A DNA stretch of 64,000 bases from contig LLCB01000222.1 in NCBI GenBank assembly GCA_001414345.1, positions 1 through 64,000 of the forward strand, written 5' to 3'. Every line of letters begins with the position of its first letter. Position 1 is the first letter of the stretch. The notes beneath the pieces are model-generated. The model made no database searches. It worked only from the letters and a program-made list of their open reading frames with translations, and was not told where the DNA came from. The position numbers were made by a program, and so were the translations under genes. Positions 45,213-56,231 of this stretch are shown here, one piece after another. This DNA comes from Hymenoscyphus infarciens (taxonomy: Eukaryota > Ascomycota > Leotiomycetes > Helotiales > Helotiaceae).

Positions 45213-46097
45213 GAATTCGTAACTAGCGAATAGTTAACTAACTCTCTACTACTCCTTCTATTATTTATCTAAGACTTAATAAATCGATTATATTATCCTA
45301 AAAGGCTTAAATAATTGGATTTTTATTATATTTATTGTTCTAAAGGAGTTAGAACAAGTATAGAAGTGTAAGTACTTCGAGAATACAGTCACGAATAATG
45401 CAGCCCCGGGTAAGGAGGTATCTTCAGCTAATGCTAAGAAGTTGCAAAAAATATAGATAAAATATAAGACTTAGCACTTACACGACATTAGGTTTCTATA
45501 GCTAACATCTATAGTTAACTTTAGCAAATTCTTCCTTTTTCTCTTTAGCATAAGCTTTCGCCTTGTATAAGGTATCTTCTGAGACCTAAAATTTGTTTTC
45601 ATGTTCACGTCAAGAGCCAAATATGTTTATAGGGAGTATCTAAGGAAGTAGCAGATATCGCAGTTGTTGAAAACCGGAAGAAGGGCTTTTCATTTGTTCA
45701 CCCGTCATAGAAGTCCTGAACTTGCCTGAAAAGCGGTCCCATATACTACGTAAAGATATTTTATTCTTATTCATCGCATGCTCTAAAGAAAGATGACTCC
45801 TTCGCTGAAGTAAAAAAAGGTTACCGCTCTTTCTCACCCATTTTATACCCATCTATCACATCACCGAGGTATCGAATATTTTTAAGCATTGTTCCGCATA
45901 GTTCAGGGAATTGAGAGATTCTATTCTTTTGAAACATCTAGAAAACTGGAAATCCAACAAGAAATTCAGGATAAATACATAATGCGACTACTCTCAAAGA
46001 ATCTTACTCTTTATTGTAGAAATTGTTAGAAATGTTTGATATTCTCCAGACACGAAATCCACAATCTTCTCAACATCTCCTCTTCTTCGTATTTCTC
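45213..46097. repeat. AT-rich relic with a diverged repeat copy
   Basis: No live gene. A segment at about 45661-45745 is a diverged copy of 44181-44265. The two differ at places where one has TG and the other CA, as expected if CG sites lost their methyl-C on opposite strands. A 70-codon frame at 45640-45852 overlaps this repeat and is not supported. Confidence 0.5.
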
Positions 46098-46368
46098 TTA
46101 TACGGTACCTCCATACTCGGCCCCATTCCCACTCGACAACTTCAAATAGCTAGAGAAAACGGTTATTAGTGTACGTTTCCCTATTTTCAATTCACACACG
46201 TGGACTGACCGAACAAAAGCAGAATACCAAATACTACCCCAGGAATAATAAGTAGAAGTAAAGAGTTAGGACGATGGTAGGTTGATGAGGACGTTGCAGC
46301 GATTGTGGAATGTAGTTCCTTGTGTAGTAGGTACTAGCATTCATTTTGCTGGTCTCAGAGAGAGTCAT
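46098..46368 (-). pseudogene. Small single-span membrane protein, frameshifted paralogue
   Basis: The frame from 46368 starts MTLSETSKMNASTYYTRNY and stops within 45 codons. A second frame then reads NSLLLLIIPGVVFGILLLFG, a membrane span close to ILLVAIIVPSVVFGVLFLL of the gene immediately beyond (46414-46739, same strand). A GTGTGT donor after that span and a TCTAG acceptor at 46139 would lead to YLKLSSGNGAEYGGTV and a stop. The upstream half and the span are one base out of register, so this copy looks broken. Confidence 0.4.
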
Positions 46369-46413
46369 AAATACTTGAGATTGAGGATGACAAGTTTAAT
46401 TTCAATCGTGATG

Positions 46414-46739
46414 TCAACGATGTCCTATCTCATTCAGCCCCAGTTGAGGACCTGGCTTCTTCCAGGGTTTGTTCCATGAAGCAGCACAAACACATATAAC
46501 CACTACAATATATGGAAAAATTAGGTCTCATTCGTTAGGAGCCGTATACCCAAACACTTACAGAGCAAAAACAGGACACCAAATACCACACTAGGGACAA
46601 TTATCGCAACAAGCAAAATATTCTTATATAGCGAGGCTGCTGAAGCAAGTCGAGCATTCGCTATCGCTTCTTGCTCTGGTGAAATTGTGGAGTTTGAGTT
46701 TGAGTTGTAGTTGCGGTGTGGGATGACCATTGGTGGCAT
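46414..46739 (-). CDS. Small single-span membrane protein (Asn/Ser stalk, basic tail)
   Basis: Exon 1 is 46562-46739 and exon 2 is 46414-46502; the 59-bp intron has GTAAGT, CTAAC and TTGTAG signals. 88 residues: MPPMVIPHRNYNSNSNSTIS is a polar stalk with sequons, a helical stretch EQEAIANARLASAASLYK follows, then a long hydrophobic span (ILLVAIIVPSVVFGVLFLL, extended by LVICVCAASW after splicing). The tail is short and basic (NKPWKKPGPQLG). The intron falls inside or just after the span, as in the genes at 55786 and 58050. No known domain; location in a membrane is predicted only from hydrophobicity. Confidence 0.55.
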
Positions 46740-47630
46740 TTTTGGGAATGAGTGGGTTGCGGATATGTTCTTAACGGAATTGTGTGAGATTATTTTGGGG
46801 GCAGGAATAGGCCAGGTTGAAATATGGGTTTGGAGAGTCGTAGGAACCTTTTAGTGTGCTCGTTCGTGTCTCCGCATAGCCTAGTGTTTTAATTTTCATG
46901 TTGATAACAAACCATTAAGCGAGTAGTTCGTTGTTGAGAGACTACATTCAAGGCAGTAAATACTTTAGCTATTATTGTTCAACCTTTGTAGGATAACTCA
47001 TGCAAATTATCCTAAATACTTAGCACGATTTAAAATTACCCTATACAATTAAAACAGTCGCCTTCAATTAAGGAAGAAAGCAGCTGTGAAAGGTTATTCT
47101 AATTCAGGACGCAATTTCCACTCTTTGGAAGTTGTTTCCTGCCAAACGAAATAGCCAATAGTTTTGTTGATGAGTCTATCGCGAGGAAGCCCTATCTAAT
47201 TTAGTCAACCCTCTCTGAAAAGTATCAATGGGCGGACCCCGCAGTAAGCATGAGAGAGTTTCCCCAGGATGTGGCCCCCACATTCGGTGCCTCCTCGGAA
47301 GACCCCGTATGTCTACTACATCTCCGAGCCTGGTGAAGATTCGTCCTCAGCTTCATACTTTCCATTCTTTTGCGACAGGCGGGCCAACTCGACGTGGTAT
47401 GCAGGCATACACTTCAATTAATATTAATACAGTGCGCAGCAACCTCACCGTCCGTCAAAGTCACCGTCACCGTCACCGTCTCCCAATCGCGGTGAACCTC
47501 GACCTTCTCCCACCTCGACCTTCTCCTACCTACCTACCTACCTACCTACCTACCTACCTACCTACCTACTCGAGGACTCGTACCCCGCAGAAACAACGTT
47601 AACCTACAGACGCATTTGGAGGACGGGAAA
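46740..47630. other. Intergenic with CCTA microsatellite
   Basis: No supported gene. The 124-codon frame at 47228-47602 runs into the (CCTA)n array and is rejected. Part of 46970-47010 resembles sequence at 53705-53735, a possible dispersed repeat. Confidence 0.45.
47525..47570. repeat. (TACC)n microsatellite, about 11 units
   Basis: An uninterrupted tetranucleotide array about 60 bp upstream of the 47631 start codon, probably in the 5' leader of that gene. Confidence 0.92.
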
Positions 47631-48203
47631 ATGTGTTTTTACACGCAATATCAATTCTCTTGCGAAGATCTCCAAACTGGGCCACTCTATCAGCACTGCG
47701 ACCAGTACGATTGCAACAACGGCGCAGCCTGCCTCGGTGCGACCCACGATGAGACGCCTTGCAAAGTCACCGCAACCTGCGGGCTCGTGGTTCTTTCCAA
47801 CACAATTCCTCGGAGCGGCGAGTGTCGCACCTGTCGAAAGGTCCTTTTGACCGACGAGCTACGAATTCACGAGGACATTGAGCTCCGTTATTATGCCATC
47901 GATACGGCCGAGGAGAGCCTGCTGCGACACCGAAGACGAATGCTTCGAAGGCTGCGAGCTGCGAGCGTCCACTACTATGAATACGTGAACCACCAGGAGG
48001 CAAGCATCAAGAGACTTGAAGAGGCCGTCTTGTTTCTGGCTTCGGGCTCGGCCCACAAGGAGCTTTACACGGCCAATTTCTTGAAGAATTGCGCTCAGCG
48101 ACAAGTCGATCGTGAAATTGGCTTCTTGGACGCACAATTCGATATCTTGTCTAGGAAAAGAATGGAGTACTGGACTGATATGACGACAATCCTGGATCAG
48201 TGA
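47631..48203 (+). CDS. Cys-rich N-terminus plus coiled-coil protein, uncharacterised
   Basis: Single exon of 190 residues from ATG 47631 (MCFYTQYQFSC); an in-frame ATG at 47616 adds five residues and is less likely. The first 75 residues hold about ten Cys in a pattern like small fungal 'MCxxxxYxFxC' proteins (CEDLQ, CDQYDCNNGAACLG, CKVTATCG, CRTCRK), perhaps zinc- or disulfide-structured. Residues about 85-190 are rich in charged and helical residues (LLRHRRRMLRRLRAAS, ASIKRLEEAVLFLAS), likely a coiled coil. No signal peptide. The function is unknown. Confidence 0.65.
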   Translation: MCFYTQYQFSCEDLQTGPLYQHCDQYDCNNGAACLGATHDETPCKVTATCGLVVLSNTIPRSGECRTCRKVLLTDELRIHEDIELRYYAIDTAEESLLRHRRRMLRRLRAASVHYYEYVNHQEASIKRLEEAVLFLASGSAHKELYTANFLKNCAQRQVDREIGFLDAQFDILSRKRMEYWTDMTTILDQ

Positions 48204-49263
48204 AGCATCCGCGGGATGTTGCGTCTTTTTGGAGCGAATATACACGATGAATCTTTTGGAAGGGAGATAAATCTTCATCGAACTACAACGCCAGTTGCTG
48301 AGCCTCATTCTCAAACAAACTCTACTTTTCTTGCAAACAGTCGGATATATATACATGATGGTGGGAAAGGAACGTGAATGGAGGGTCAGCCCCAGTCCTT
48401 TGCTTCTGTAAAAGGGCGAGAATGGCAGAGATGCGAAAGAATTATCACGCGATTTCGAGTGAGGGCCATATTTCCGGGGTAGTATTGCGGCGCCTGTCTG
48501 CGAATTCCGAACTCGCCAGCAGCTGAATTGCTTCAATGACGTCACTCAACTCGAACCTAGCCTCCTCTTCGATACAAACTAATTTCACGATGCCATCCGT
48601 ATTCTGAGCCAGCAGAAAAAAACGACAAGGGATAAGACGGACTTCCAAGAAGTTAAGAAGTTAAGAAGTTGTGGCTGGGAGTGATACGTGTACCTATGAC
48701 AGCCACCATGGCTCCACTCCATTGGTGGGGCAAAATTCAGAAAACCGGTTGCCAACACCAACCACACGCGCCACACCACACGTCACGCACGTCAACCGAC
48801 CAAAGTTAATTCTTGAGCTTCCCGTCACCTGGTTCTCCGCATCAACATCTCGTCGCTCCCTTACATCCAATCGTGTCTTCTGAAACATGTCAAATTCATA
48901 CCCTCCTCTCCTCTAAGCCACAGAACCCCAGCGTTTTCCTCCGTTCTCGCTGGGCTTTCAAGCCAACCGTTGTGATGATGACGCATCTGATGAGGTGGGC
49001 TTTCTGAGAGCTTCTGATAATCCCATATCACCATACTAGTATATCTTCTGCAAGGTCGTCGCCCAATTGTTTCTTTGTCCGTGAAGTTTCTTTCTCAATC
49101 TAAACACGCCATCCACAAAGAACACAGTCTACATTCCTCAACCACCGTTTTGAACATTCTTCAGCACCCAGTATTTCAGTATTTCAGTATTTCAAGACTC
49201 CAGCAAAGCTATACTATCGGTCGACTGCCTGCAAAAAATTGAGACGAGAAAACTATCGCCATC
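48204..49263. other. Intergenic, no gene seen
   Basis: About 1.06 kb. The long frame on the minus strand at 47859-48545 is antisense to the preceding gene and is rejected. A triple CAGTATTT repeat lies near 49169-49192, in the leader of the next gene. Confidence 0.5.
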
Positions 49264-49834
49264 ATGGTCAACACACAGTTCTTAACGCTGCCGCTGCGGA
49301 TCACTCAAGCAGTCTTCGCTGTTATTGAGCTTGGCCTTACGGCTTATAGTAATGCTCCCCTTCTTAAAGTCAAGATTTGATCCATCTAACTCATTATAGT
49401 TGTGAATCGCTGGTCGCATTGGTCTCCCTCCCAAGCCAATTTCCTCCTCTTCTGCAGCATCTGGACCCTCTTGATACTCATCTACCTTATCGCGGCACCT
49501 ATCCGCTTTCCGCGAGCCGCCCACCACTATGCAATACTTGGCATCGAATTCGTTACCATGATATTCTGGTTTGCGGGCTTCATCGCTTTTGCAGTTTTGT
49601 TGAACGATTGGGGATGCGGAACGCGTTGGGGCTATTGCAGAGCTAGTCAAGCAGCGGCTGTATTTGGTGCTTTCGAGTGGTATGTTGCTATAATATCTAG
49701 GCGTGGGAGTTATGCTAACAAGTCATAGGCTGTTATTCCTTGCGTCGACTGTTCTCTCCGCGATTTATTCCTGGTCGAATCGTGGGACAAACGTGAAGCA
49801 TAATCCTAATGCAGAGGTCCATGCACAAGTCTGA
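49264..49834 (+). CDS. MARVEL-like four-span membrane protein
   Basis: Exons 49264-49348, 49400-49679 and 49729-49834; introns of 51 and 49 bp; 156 residues. The start MVNTQFLTLPLRITQAVFAVIELGL matches the N-terminus typical of fungal MARVEL-domain proteins. Four hydrophobic segments follow in order: AVFAVIELGLTAY, FLLFCSIWTLLILIYLIAAPI, EFVTMIFWFAGFIAFAVLL and LLFLASTVLSAIYSW. WGCGTRWGYCRASQAAAVFGAFEW before the last span is the conserved Cys-containing loop. Such proteins sit in plasma-membrane or vesicle membranes, and some mark eisosome-like domains. The exact role is unknown. Confidence 0.85.
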
Positions 49835-50461
49835 ATACGTGAATCAGGACTATGGTTCCCTAACGTCTCTCGAATCTAATTTCTTTTTTTCAATGGCGAT
49901 GTGGAAACGGATACCCGGAATACCCTCTTTTACGATTTGGTGTCAGGCGCAAAGGAGCTCGATTTCGGAATACATTTGGGTGGCAAAGGCAAGTAATGGA
50001 ATGGAATGGGAAATGGCCAAGATACGTTTTACTTGGGTCGTTCCTTGGATCTAGCAAGTAGTTTTTTTAATGATAATTCTCGCAGTCCTACTTCCACACT
50101 TGAAAGTCTTTTGACAGGTGAGAGAGAAACTATGATAAGAACTTCAACCATTTCGGAAAACGTATGAATTTTACCACAAAGTAAGCACTCCACGCCCACA
50201 CCTAGACATGCTTACGAGGGCTGGAAAACCAACAACCCTCCTTCGCTACTTCCCTTGTATGGCGAGACGGCATTTCAGCTAGCTAAACTACATACCAGTC
50301 GCGACTTCTACGAGACATCACTCCTACAACGATTAACCCCGCCTCAGTCCACCCCGAACTCCTCGGTTGTCCTTGTTCAACTACATGTCCCGCGCCTTTT
50401 AGGGTCAGGCTATGTGTTATATGAGGCTCGTTGTATCGATATCTTCCTAAGACTATCCCTA
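49835..50461. other. Intergenic / leader of the large disordered protein
   Basis: No separate gene. The frame of the next gene is open back to 50255, but residues before the ATG at 50462 look like translated leader, so this stretch is taken as promoter and 5' leader. Confidence 0.4.
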
Positions 50462-53374
50462 ATGTCTTCGCATTCGGATTCTCCATTGCACGCTCCCGAA
50501 ATATTACTAGTACCATTTCCTCTTCTCACGACTGAACCCGCACATCGAGCTTGGGATCCAACACCAGGCTCTGATCAAAATGGCAACTTCATCACCTCTA
50601 CGAATCTTACTCCAACCCACCAATCATCCGCCATGGCATCCATAGACTGTCATTTAGCCATGACCCCTTCCACGCTTCATCCTCCACATCGCCTCCTCCA
50701 AACACCCTCCGGCACTGAGGTTGCGCCTAATCAAGACCCGTGTTACTTTTCTCTCCCATCAGACGTTCTTACTTCGAGCCCGAATCGACAACCACAATCA
50801 GACAACTTGTCCACGCCTGGCCACCTCAGCCCGGATCCCTCCTCTGGCGGATCATGTCATTCATGCCCCACGACATACAGCCTTAACAGCAATAGTAGCG
50901 CTGATTACCTCTCTCCACCTCCACACCAACCCGATTGCGATCAACCACCCTATAAATCACGCAGGGCCTCCGATGGCTTGAAAATGATCCCAAAGCCCAA
51001 AAGGGCCAGAACCATGCCTCAGAGTGGACCGTTTGAAGGAAGGCATGATGGCAGAAGGACCCATCGCCATTACCACAGACGAGTTTACAACTCCGACGGC
51101 TACCCCAATCGCTCTGGAGCATACTCTCAAGACCAACAGGTTCGACAGCGAAAAAAGGTTCTACAAAGTCGGGAGCGGGAGTTTAGACTTCAAAACTCTC
51201 CAAATGGCATTATTTCGTCAAGCCACGATCAGTCGGTACTCATGATGAGCCCTGCGGTACAGGTTTCAAATCGAAGGTGGAGTTCAACCGATCTCAAAAC
51301 CACAAATAAAAGTCCACTACGATTACAGGACTTTCCCCAGCCAGGAATCTTTACAGACGCTTTGCTGAGTACCCCCGGTTGTTATACCCCGGCACTTACA
51401 CAAGATTTTCGAGAAGGATGGCCTAGAGCACCACCCAGTACAGACGAGGGACTCGATGTTCAACTTGGAACTGTCATTGATACTATTCGTGACATTTTGA
51501 CTGTACGGAAAGTGGGACCTGACCAGTTGGAACCCCCTTCAAGTATAACCTTGACAAAACCAATCTCAGATGATCACAAGGTTGCTTCCCCTGGTTCGAC
51601 TATTCCAATAATAAACCTAACTCCTCTCGAGCTGACTGATGCTCATAATACTTGCGGTGGAGCGTGCTCAAGCAGGCTGTTTCAAAGACGGCCTACTGGC
51701 ACTTTCTTGATTACTAGCAAAGATGTACAAACCATTGCTGACCTAGTTGAGGCCGAAATCAACAGCCGTACTCGTCCTTGTGAGTTCGTCAAGCACCCCT
51801 TCGAGGAATCAAGAAGCGGATTATCACCACCCATTAGGTACAAGTCCCACTCGATACATTTACCAATTAACCTACGCAAGAGGTGCATCCGAAGGCATTT
51901 GACGGCTCACGATTACTTTGATGCTAGAACTTCGAGGAAAAGAGAAAAGAAGGTGTCAGCACACTCGAGCGCTAGCATACACGCTTTCATTTGCGGAATG
52001 CCTGGATCGGAATGCCGCAGCACTGGGTCTGACGACGAAATGCCTGCTCGATTTGATACTTTCTACCGTGGCTTCTCCAGCTATATATCAGATGCAACGA
52101 TACCTGTGAAACGGAAAAGGGGTAATTCTGAAATGAACAAGCAAGAAGTGATCTGGAAACCAGGAGACTCGCCCATTCTTTCGCCAACCCCATGCAAACT
52201 CCCCAAGGATGAGCACTTCATCTCTGAGCCCAACACCCCGTTGCCTGCCTGTTCTGCCGGTCCTTTCGATCCAAAGTCAAGTTCGATACTTCAGGTTATC
52301 AAAACAACAATTGAATCAGCCACTCCTTTCGGCTCAAATCAGACGAAGATGGAGTCATTTCCTGGCATGAGAGAGTGGACGTGGGAGCCTCCAGAAACTA
52401 CTTTCCCGGCCAAGAAATCTCCCCTTGTCGCCAGTGCGAAGAAGCTGTCAAGTTCTACAACAGACGACCTCTCAGAGTCGGCCTCGGAAAGCGGCAAATC
52501 CCCAAAACGCAAAAAGCAAGCCACGGCTCGTAGAAGACCAAGGCTTGCCGCTTCAGACTCCCAGCTCAAAGATATTGTCTCTTTTCCCCCTCTCGCTCCT
52601 CGAATGACAACTAATGACTGGTACTCGCCACTCCCCGATATCGACGTGGGAACCAAATACCGACAAGGCCGTTCTCTCTACGACATTGGTCTCGACATCA
52701 AATGTGGACCACCAGGATCGCCTTCCATGGTGGTTACCCCTCGAAGTAAATCATGGGTCCGATCAGGGACTTCCCGACCTCCTATGACGAGATCCGATCT
52801 GACACCGCAGGTTTCCAGACGCTCCCTTACTATGCCTCATTTTGTTGATCCCAAAGGTTCCATCAAGGTCCAACCAAAAGCTGCGCCCAAAACAGGAGTT
52901 TCTGATGAGACTTGTTCGCGACTTGATGTTTGTGCTGCTGAACGTTCTCTGGATGGTGAGCAGAAAGCTGCCAAACGAGTGAGGACGATTGATTGTGCGG
53001 ATAAAGGGAAGAGAGCTGGTACTTGGTCTCCGTTGAGACCTCCTTCTGTCTGTCCTCCTCTGCGACCGCCTACCCCGAATGAGATTGAGGCGGATCCTAT
53101 TGAGAATTTGATCATCGCGGAGACGAATATGAGTAAGAATCGGGATCGAGCTCCTACAGCTGAGCGGGTGGCGCTTCTTAGGGAGAAGAGTCCGCAGGGA
53201 CCGAAGGATGATTGTGCGGGGATTTACAGGAGGTTGACTGGGACTTCTAGGGGTGGGAGCGGGAGTGAGAGGGATGCGTGTAAGGATGGGGATGGGGTGA
53301 GACGAGAGTTGGGGAGGGAGTTGAGGGGGGAGGGAAGTAGTGAGAGGAGTCCTAGTGTTGATTGGATTGCTTGA
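50462..53374 (+). CDS. Large intrinsically disordered, Ser/Pro-rich protein
   Basis: A single open frame of 970 residues from ATG 50462 (MSSHSDSPLHAPEI); an upstream ATG at 50255 would give 1039. Most of it is low-complexity Ser/Pro/Lys sequence. Some better-conserved-looking islands are present: VIDTIRDILTVRKV, DVQTIADLVEAEINSRTRPC, SHSIHLPINLRKRC, MREWTWEPPETTFP and TNDWYSPLPDID then LYDIGLDIKCG. Basic clusters (KSPKRKKQATARRRPR, PVKRKRGNS) resemble nuclear-localisation signals. No enzyme or DNA-binding fold is visible. A nuclear regulatory role is a guess from composition. Confidence 0.7.
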   Translation: MSSHSDSPLHAPEILLVPFPLLTTEPAHRAWDPTPGSDQNGNFITSTNLTPTHQSSAMASIDCHLAMTPSTLHPPHRLLQTPSGTEVAPNQDPCYFSLPSDVLTSSPNRQPQSDNLSTPGHLSPDPSSGGSCHSCPTTYSLNSNSSADYLSPPPHQPDCDQPPYKSRRASDGLKMIPKPKRARTMPQSGPFEGRHDGRRTHRHYHRRVYNSDGYPNRSGAYSQDQQVRQRKKVLQSREREFRLQNSPNGIISSSHDQSVLMMSPAVQVSNRRWSSTDLKTTNKSPLRLQDFPQPGIFTDALLSTPGCYTPALTQDFREGWPRAPPSTDEGLDVQLGTVIDTIRDILTVRKVGPDQLEPPSSITLTKPISDDHKVASPGSTIPIINLTPLELTDAHNTCGGACSSRLFQRRPTGTFLITSKDVQTIADLVEAEINSRTRPCEFVKHPFEESRSGLSPPIRYKSHSIHLPINLRKRCIRRHLTAHDYFDARTSRKREKKVSAHSSASIHAFICGMPGSECRSTGSDDEMPARFDTFYRGFSSYISDATIPVKRKRGNSEMNKQEVIWKPGDSPILSPTPCKLPKDEHFISEPNTPLPACSAGPFDPKSSSILQVIKTTIESATPFGSNQTKMESFPGMREWTWEPPETTFPAKKSPLVASAKKLSSSTTDDLSESASESGKSPKRKKQATARRRPRLAASDSQLKDIVSFPPLAPRMTTNDWYSPLPDIDVGTKYRQGRSLYDIGLDIKCGPPGSPSMVVTPRSKSWVRSGTSRPPMTRSDLTPQVSRRSLTMPHFVDPKGSIKVQPKAAPKTGVSDETCSRLDVCAAERSLDGEQKAAKRVRTIDCADKGKRAGTWSPLRPPSVCPPLRPPTPNEIEADPIENLIIAETNMSKNRDRAPTAERVALLREKSPQGPKDDCAGIYRRLTGTSRGGSGSERDACKDGDGVRRELGRELRGEGSSERSPSVDWIA

Positions 53375-55136
53375 GATTTTGTTGTGGTAGATTGTGATGG
53401 CTTCGGATTGAGATTGCATCGTATGAGTAGACGGAGAGGAATGTAGACTGGCTTGCGCTGTGTTGAGACTGGGAGGGAAAAGTCAAAGGAGTGGAGTTGA
53501 AGAGATTGTAGATTAATGAATGAGATTGTGATACATGAATCATAAGAGGGGGTTCAATTCTAGGAAGTTCTTCTCTTCGGAGATCTTGTCTTTGCTTCTG
53601 TTGTCCACTTTGGTGCCACCGAGGTTTGCTGGAGTTTGTTGTCTTAAGGCACCCTCCCCTTCTATAATTCTCCTAACTTTTCTAGAACATTAAAGACAAT
53701 ATGCATCTAATTGTTCCAGCCTTGTAGGACAATCCAATTAGTTTTCCGACTCTTGGTAGAACAATTGTTTTAAGGAGCAGTGTGAATGTACTCTGCTCTT
53801 GATTTTTGCGAGCCTCACGCGGTTGTCTCTTGATTGTGCGAGGAGGATTACGCTTACTTTAGAGGATATCTAGTATGATTTATTCACCAATTATGTAATT
53901 GATTATTTCTGCCTAGATATACTATAAAGTGGCTAGAATCACTCTCTAAAGTTTGTTGAAATGATTCATGTACTTTCGATAGTCTACCTAGGATATTCCT
54001 ATTAATTAAACGTTGGATAAGTAGCTCGCTAATACGCTAGACTTTTGGATTGTTTGAGATTATAATTATTTTATTTACTTATTCTAATATTCTTAAATAA
54101 TATACTTTAGGAGCTTAGCTTATTGGACTTACTACTTATTACTATAAAATAGCAATGCGGTTAGTCAATTCTATATTTAGTAAATAAAGTATATTAAGTC
54201 TAGAACACTTTACCTAGCTAGAATTCCTTCAACTCGCCTAGAACAATAAAGATAACTTGAAATTAAGCGTTCAAGCACCATAGAACAAATCCAGACCTAG
54301 ACACTAATATAATAAATATCGTAATATAAATTATCGATTATTATTAGAGTACTTCTATCTGATACGATTAGTATTATTAAAAAATTATAACAATTATTAA
54401 TAAATATTAGGTTTCTAACGCCAGTGCTTTATAGTAGTAAATAAACATCATATAACTTATATTTACTATTTAAAATATACTTTATCATATTGAAAAGCTC
54501 TTATAGAAATCTTAATTTAGTCGAAGTTTCTTATAATAAGAGAATTAGTCTCTTAAAGTCTTGAATTTACTATAAAAAATATATAACTTTGTTTATATTT
54601 AGAGACTAAGTATTACATTAGCTCGTAGCTAGAAGAACTATTTTCCTCTAGATTAAACATTTTCTACTAATAAACGTTATATTATTAGTTATCCTTAGAA
54701 ATCTAATAGTGTATTAGCTTACTTAATATAATACGATTATTATCGTATACCTCTTAGTATCTTATTAATAATATCGGTGCCTAAGTCTAAACAAAGCAAA
54801 TAATTTCCTAGTCTTGGTCAAACAATTGGGGAGTAGTATAAATATACTCTGCTCTTAACCAGTTACGAATACCAACACCCCCTGCGTTGGGCCGAGTGTT
54901 TTGGAGAGCTCATACACATACCGAACCAATTGTTTGTTTACGAGTCTCGCACGTTTAGATACTTTATTTCTAGGTTATTTGAGGGCTATTAGAATAACTG
55001 ATTCGGTTGTTCTAGCTTGCTTTAGAGGTTATCACAGGCTGGTACAAGAGGCATTGAGAAATATATATATATCTCCGTCCATGTATTCCAGTTTGTCTTT
55101 TCCCACTCCTCCTCATCGGCCTCTTCCTCATTCATT
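53375..55136. repeat. AT-rich repeat island
   Basis: From about 53880 to 54780 the sequence is extremely AT-rich with stops in every frame, as in RIP-mutated transposons. On each side lie diverged copies of a short repeat around 53745-53810 and 54808-54873 (CTCTGCTCTT core). The frame at 54901-55299 is antisense to a better gene model. No transposase or reverse transcriptase can be read. Confidence 0.65.
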
Positions 55137-55746
55137 TTACACCCTATTCTCATCCTGCAGTTGTTGGTACAAGGTCTTCCCAAGTATAGACAACTCGTTT
55201 AGAATCAGATGTTTTTCAGCCAGAGTTGAGTGCATCTCCTTTAGAATGAAATACAACTCCCCCCGACCTGTTTGCAAGGCCCTTAGATATGAGTACTGAT
55301 GCTTTAGAGTTTGATACGAGTCATGGATAATAGTATAAAGGTCGGAAACTATTTGGTACAAATCCTTGCATGGGAGTGAGTTGTCTGTAGTGGCCTGTGC
55401 GATAATTCTGAGGAACTCGGGTCGGACGTGGACAGCTACGACATTTTGTTAGTGTTTTTTTCTCACGTGCCTCAATATAGGATGGTGGGTAAAACTTACC
55501 TTTTTGGGTGGCGGGGTTGTAGAGAGGTGGCTTGTATGTTGGAGGTTGCTTATCGTATGCTAGAGGATGACGAGATTCAAGCAGGATCTCGAGGCTTGGT
55601 GAATGGGAATTTCCTGTGTTGTTTTCATGTTTTCTTCCCCCGTTTGTCCCCTTGTCCTTCCGAGAAAAGATGGCCCGTAGTTTTGACTTCGTCGATCGAA
55701 TCGACGTCTTGAAATATGAGACGAGTGCTGCCTTATCTTTCCCCAT
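55137..55746 (-). CDS. Small helical protein, uncharacterised
   Basis: Exon 1 is 55500-55746 and exon 2 is 55137-55435; the 64-bp intron (GTAAG, CACTAAC, GTAG) joins NPATQK to AVHVRPEFLRII. 181 residues. The N-terminal half is basic and Pro-rich (KLRAIFSRKDKG, KQPPTYKPPLYNP). The C-terminal half is helical (DLYQIVSDLYTIIHDSYQTL, KEMHSTLAEKHLILNE). The start at 55746 (MGKDKAALVSYF) is chosen; the frame is open back to 55783. It lies 39 bp downstream of the stop of the membrane protein at 55786 and in the same frame and strand, so the two may once have been one gene. No family recognised. Confidence 0.5.
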
Positions 55747-55785
55747 TATCGTAATTTCAGATCCAACCAATAAGTTTCTGATCCA

Positions 55786-56231
55786 TCACCTCGTAAGGCC
55801 TTTATGTTTATGCTTAATTGGTTTTGTCTCTCTTGACGGCGAAGACGGCGAAGACGGAGATGGCGGAGGATGAGGACGTCTGTGGTTGCTGGAAATACTT
55901 CGTTAGCCATTTCCTTCAAACTTCTCTAGTTTCCTCTCACTCGCTACCTGAGCTTGGGACCATTTGGCGGGGAGTAAGGAATGAAATACATACCAAATAA
56001 AATGCCCAAAAGGAAAAGTGCTCCCAAACAGCTAAGAATCACTCTCGTTTCCGGTGAAACCGTACTTGTGGGTTGGGGGGAGGTTGATGTTGTTACTGTT
56101 ACTGAGGTGACTTGGAGGAATTTCGATGCTTCTTCGGTGGCATTTGCGAGAAGGCGAGTAGGTGAAACCGTGGAATGAAAACCATTTGTTGAGTTTGCGA
56201 AACGAACCACTTGGTTGGGTGTTGGTGCCAT
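55786..56231 (-). CDS. Small single-span membrane protein with Ser/Thr-rich stalk
   Basis: Exon 1 codes a Ser/Thr/Asn-rich stalk (FANSTNGFHSTVSPTRLL, SVTVTTSTSPQPTSTVS) with sequons and one span (VILSCLGALFLLGILFG). The intron starts at the end of the span. Using donor 55989 and acceptor 55889, exon 2 gives a basic Pro/Ser tail (PHPPPSPSSPSSPSRE, KHKHKGLTR) and stops at 55786; total 114 residues. Donor 55993 has a better consensus but puts exon 2 in a less natural frame that runs to 55746. No cleavable signal peptide is clear, so topology (stalk outside) is inferred from sequons and the basic tail. Confidence 0.5.

Noticed and set aside
47525..47570. Short regular repeat considered as a CRISPR-like array
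   Set aside because: It is a simple tetranucleotide microsatellite without spacers, and CRISPR arrays are not expected in a fungal nuclear genome.
47859..48545. 228-codon frame on the minus strand
   Set aside because: It lies mostly antisense to the Cys-rich/coiled-coil gene at 47631-48203, whose composition and start context are better. No motif in the antisense frame.
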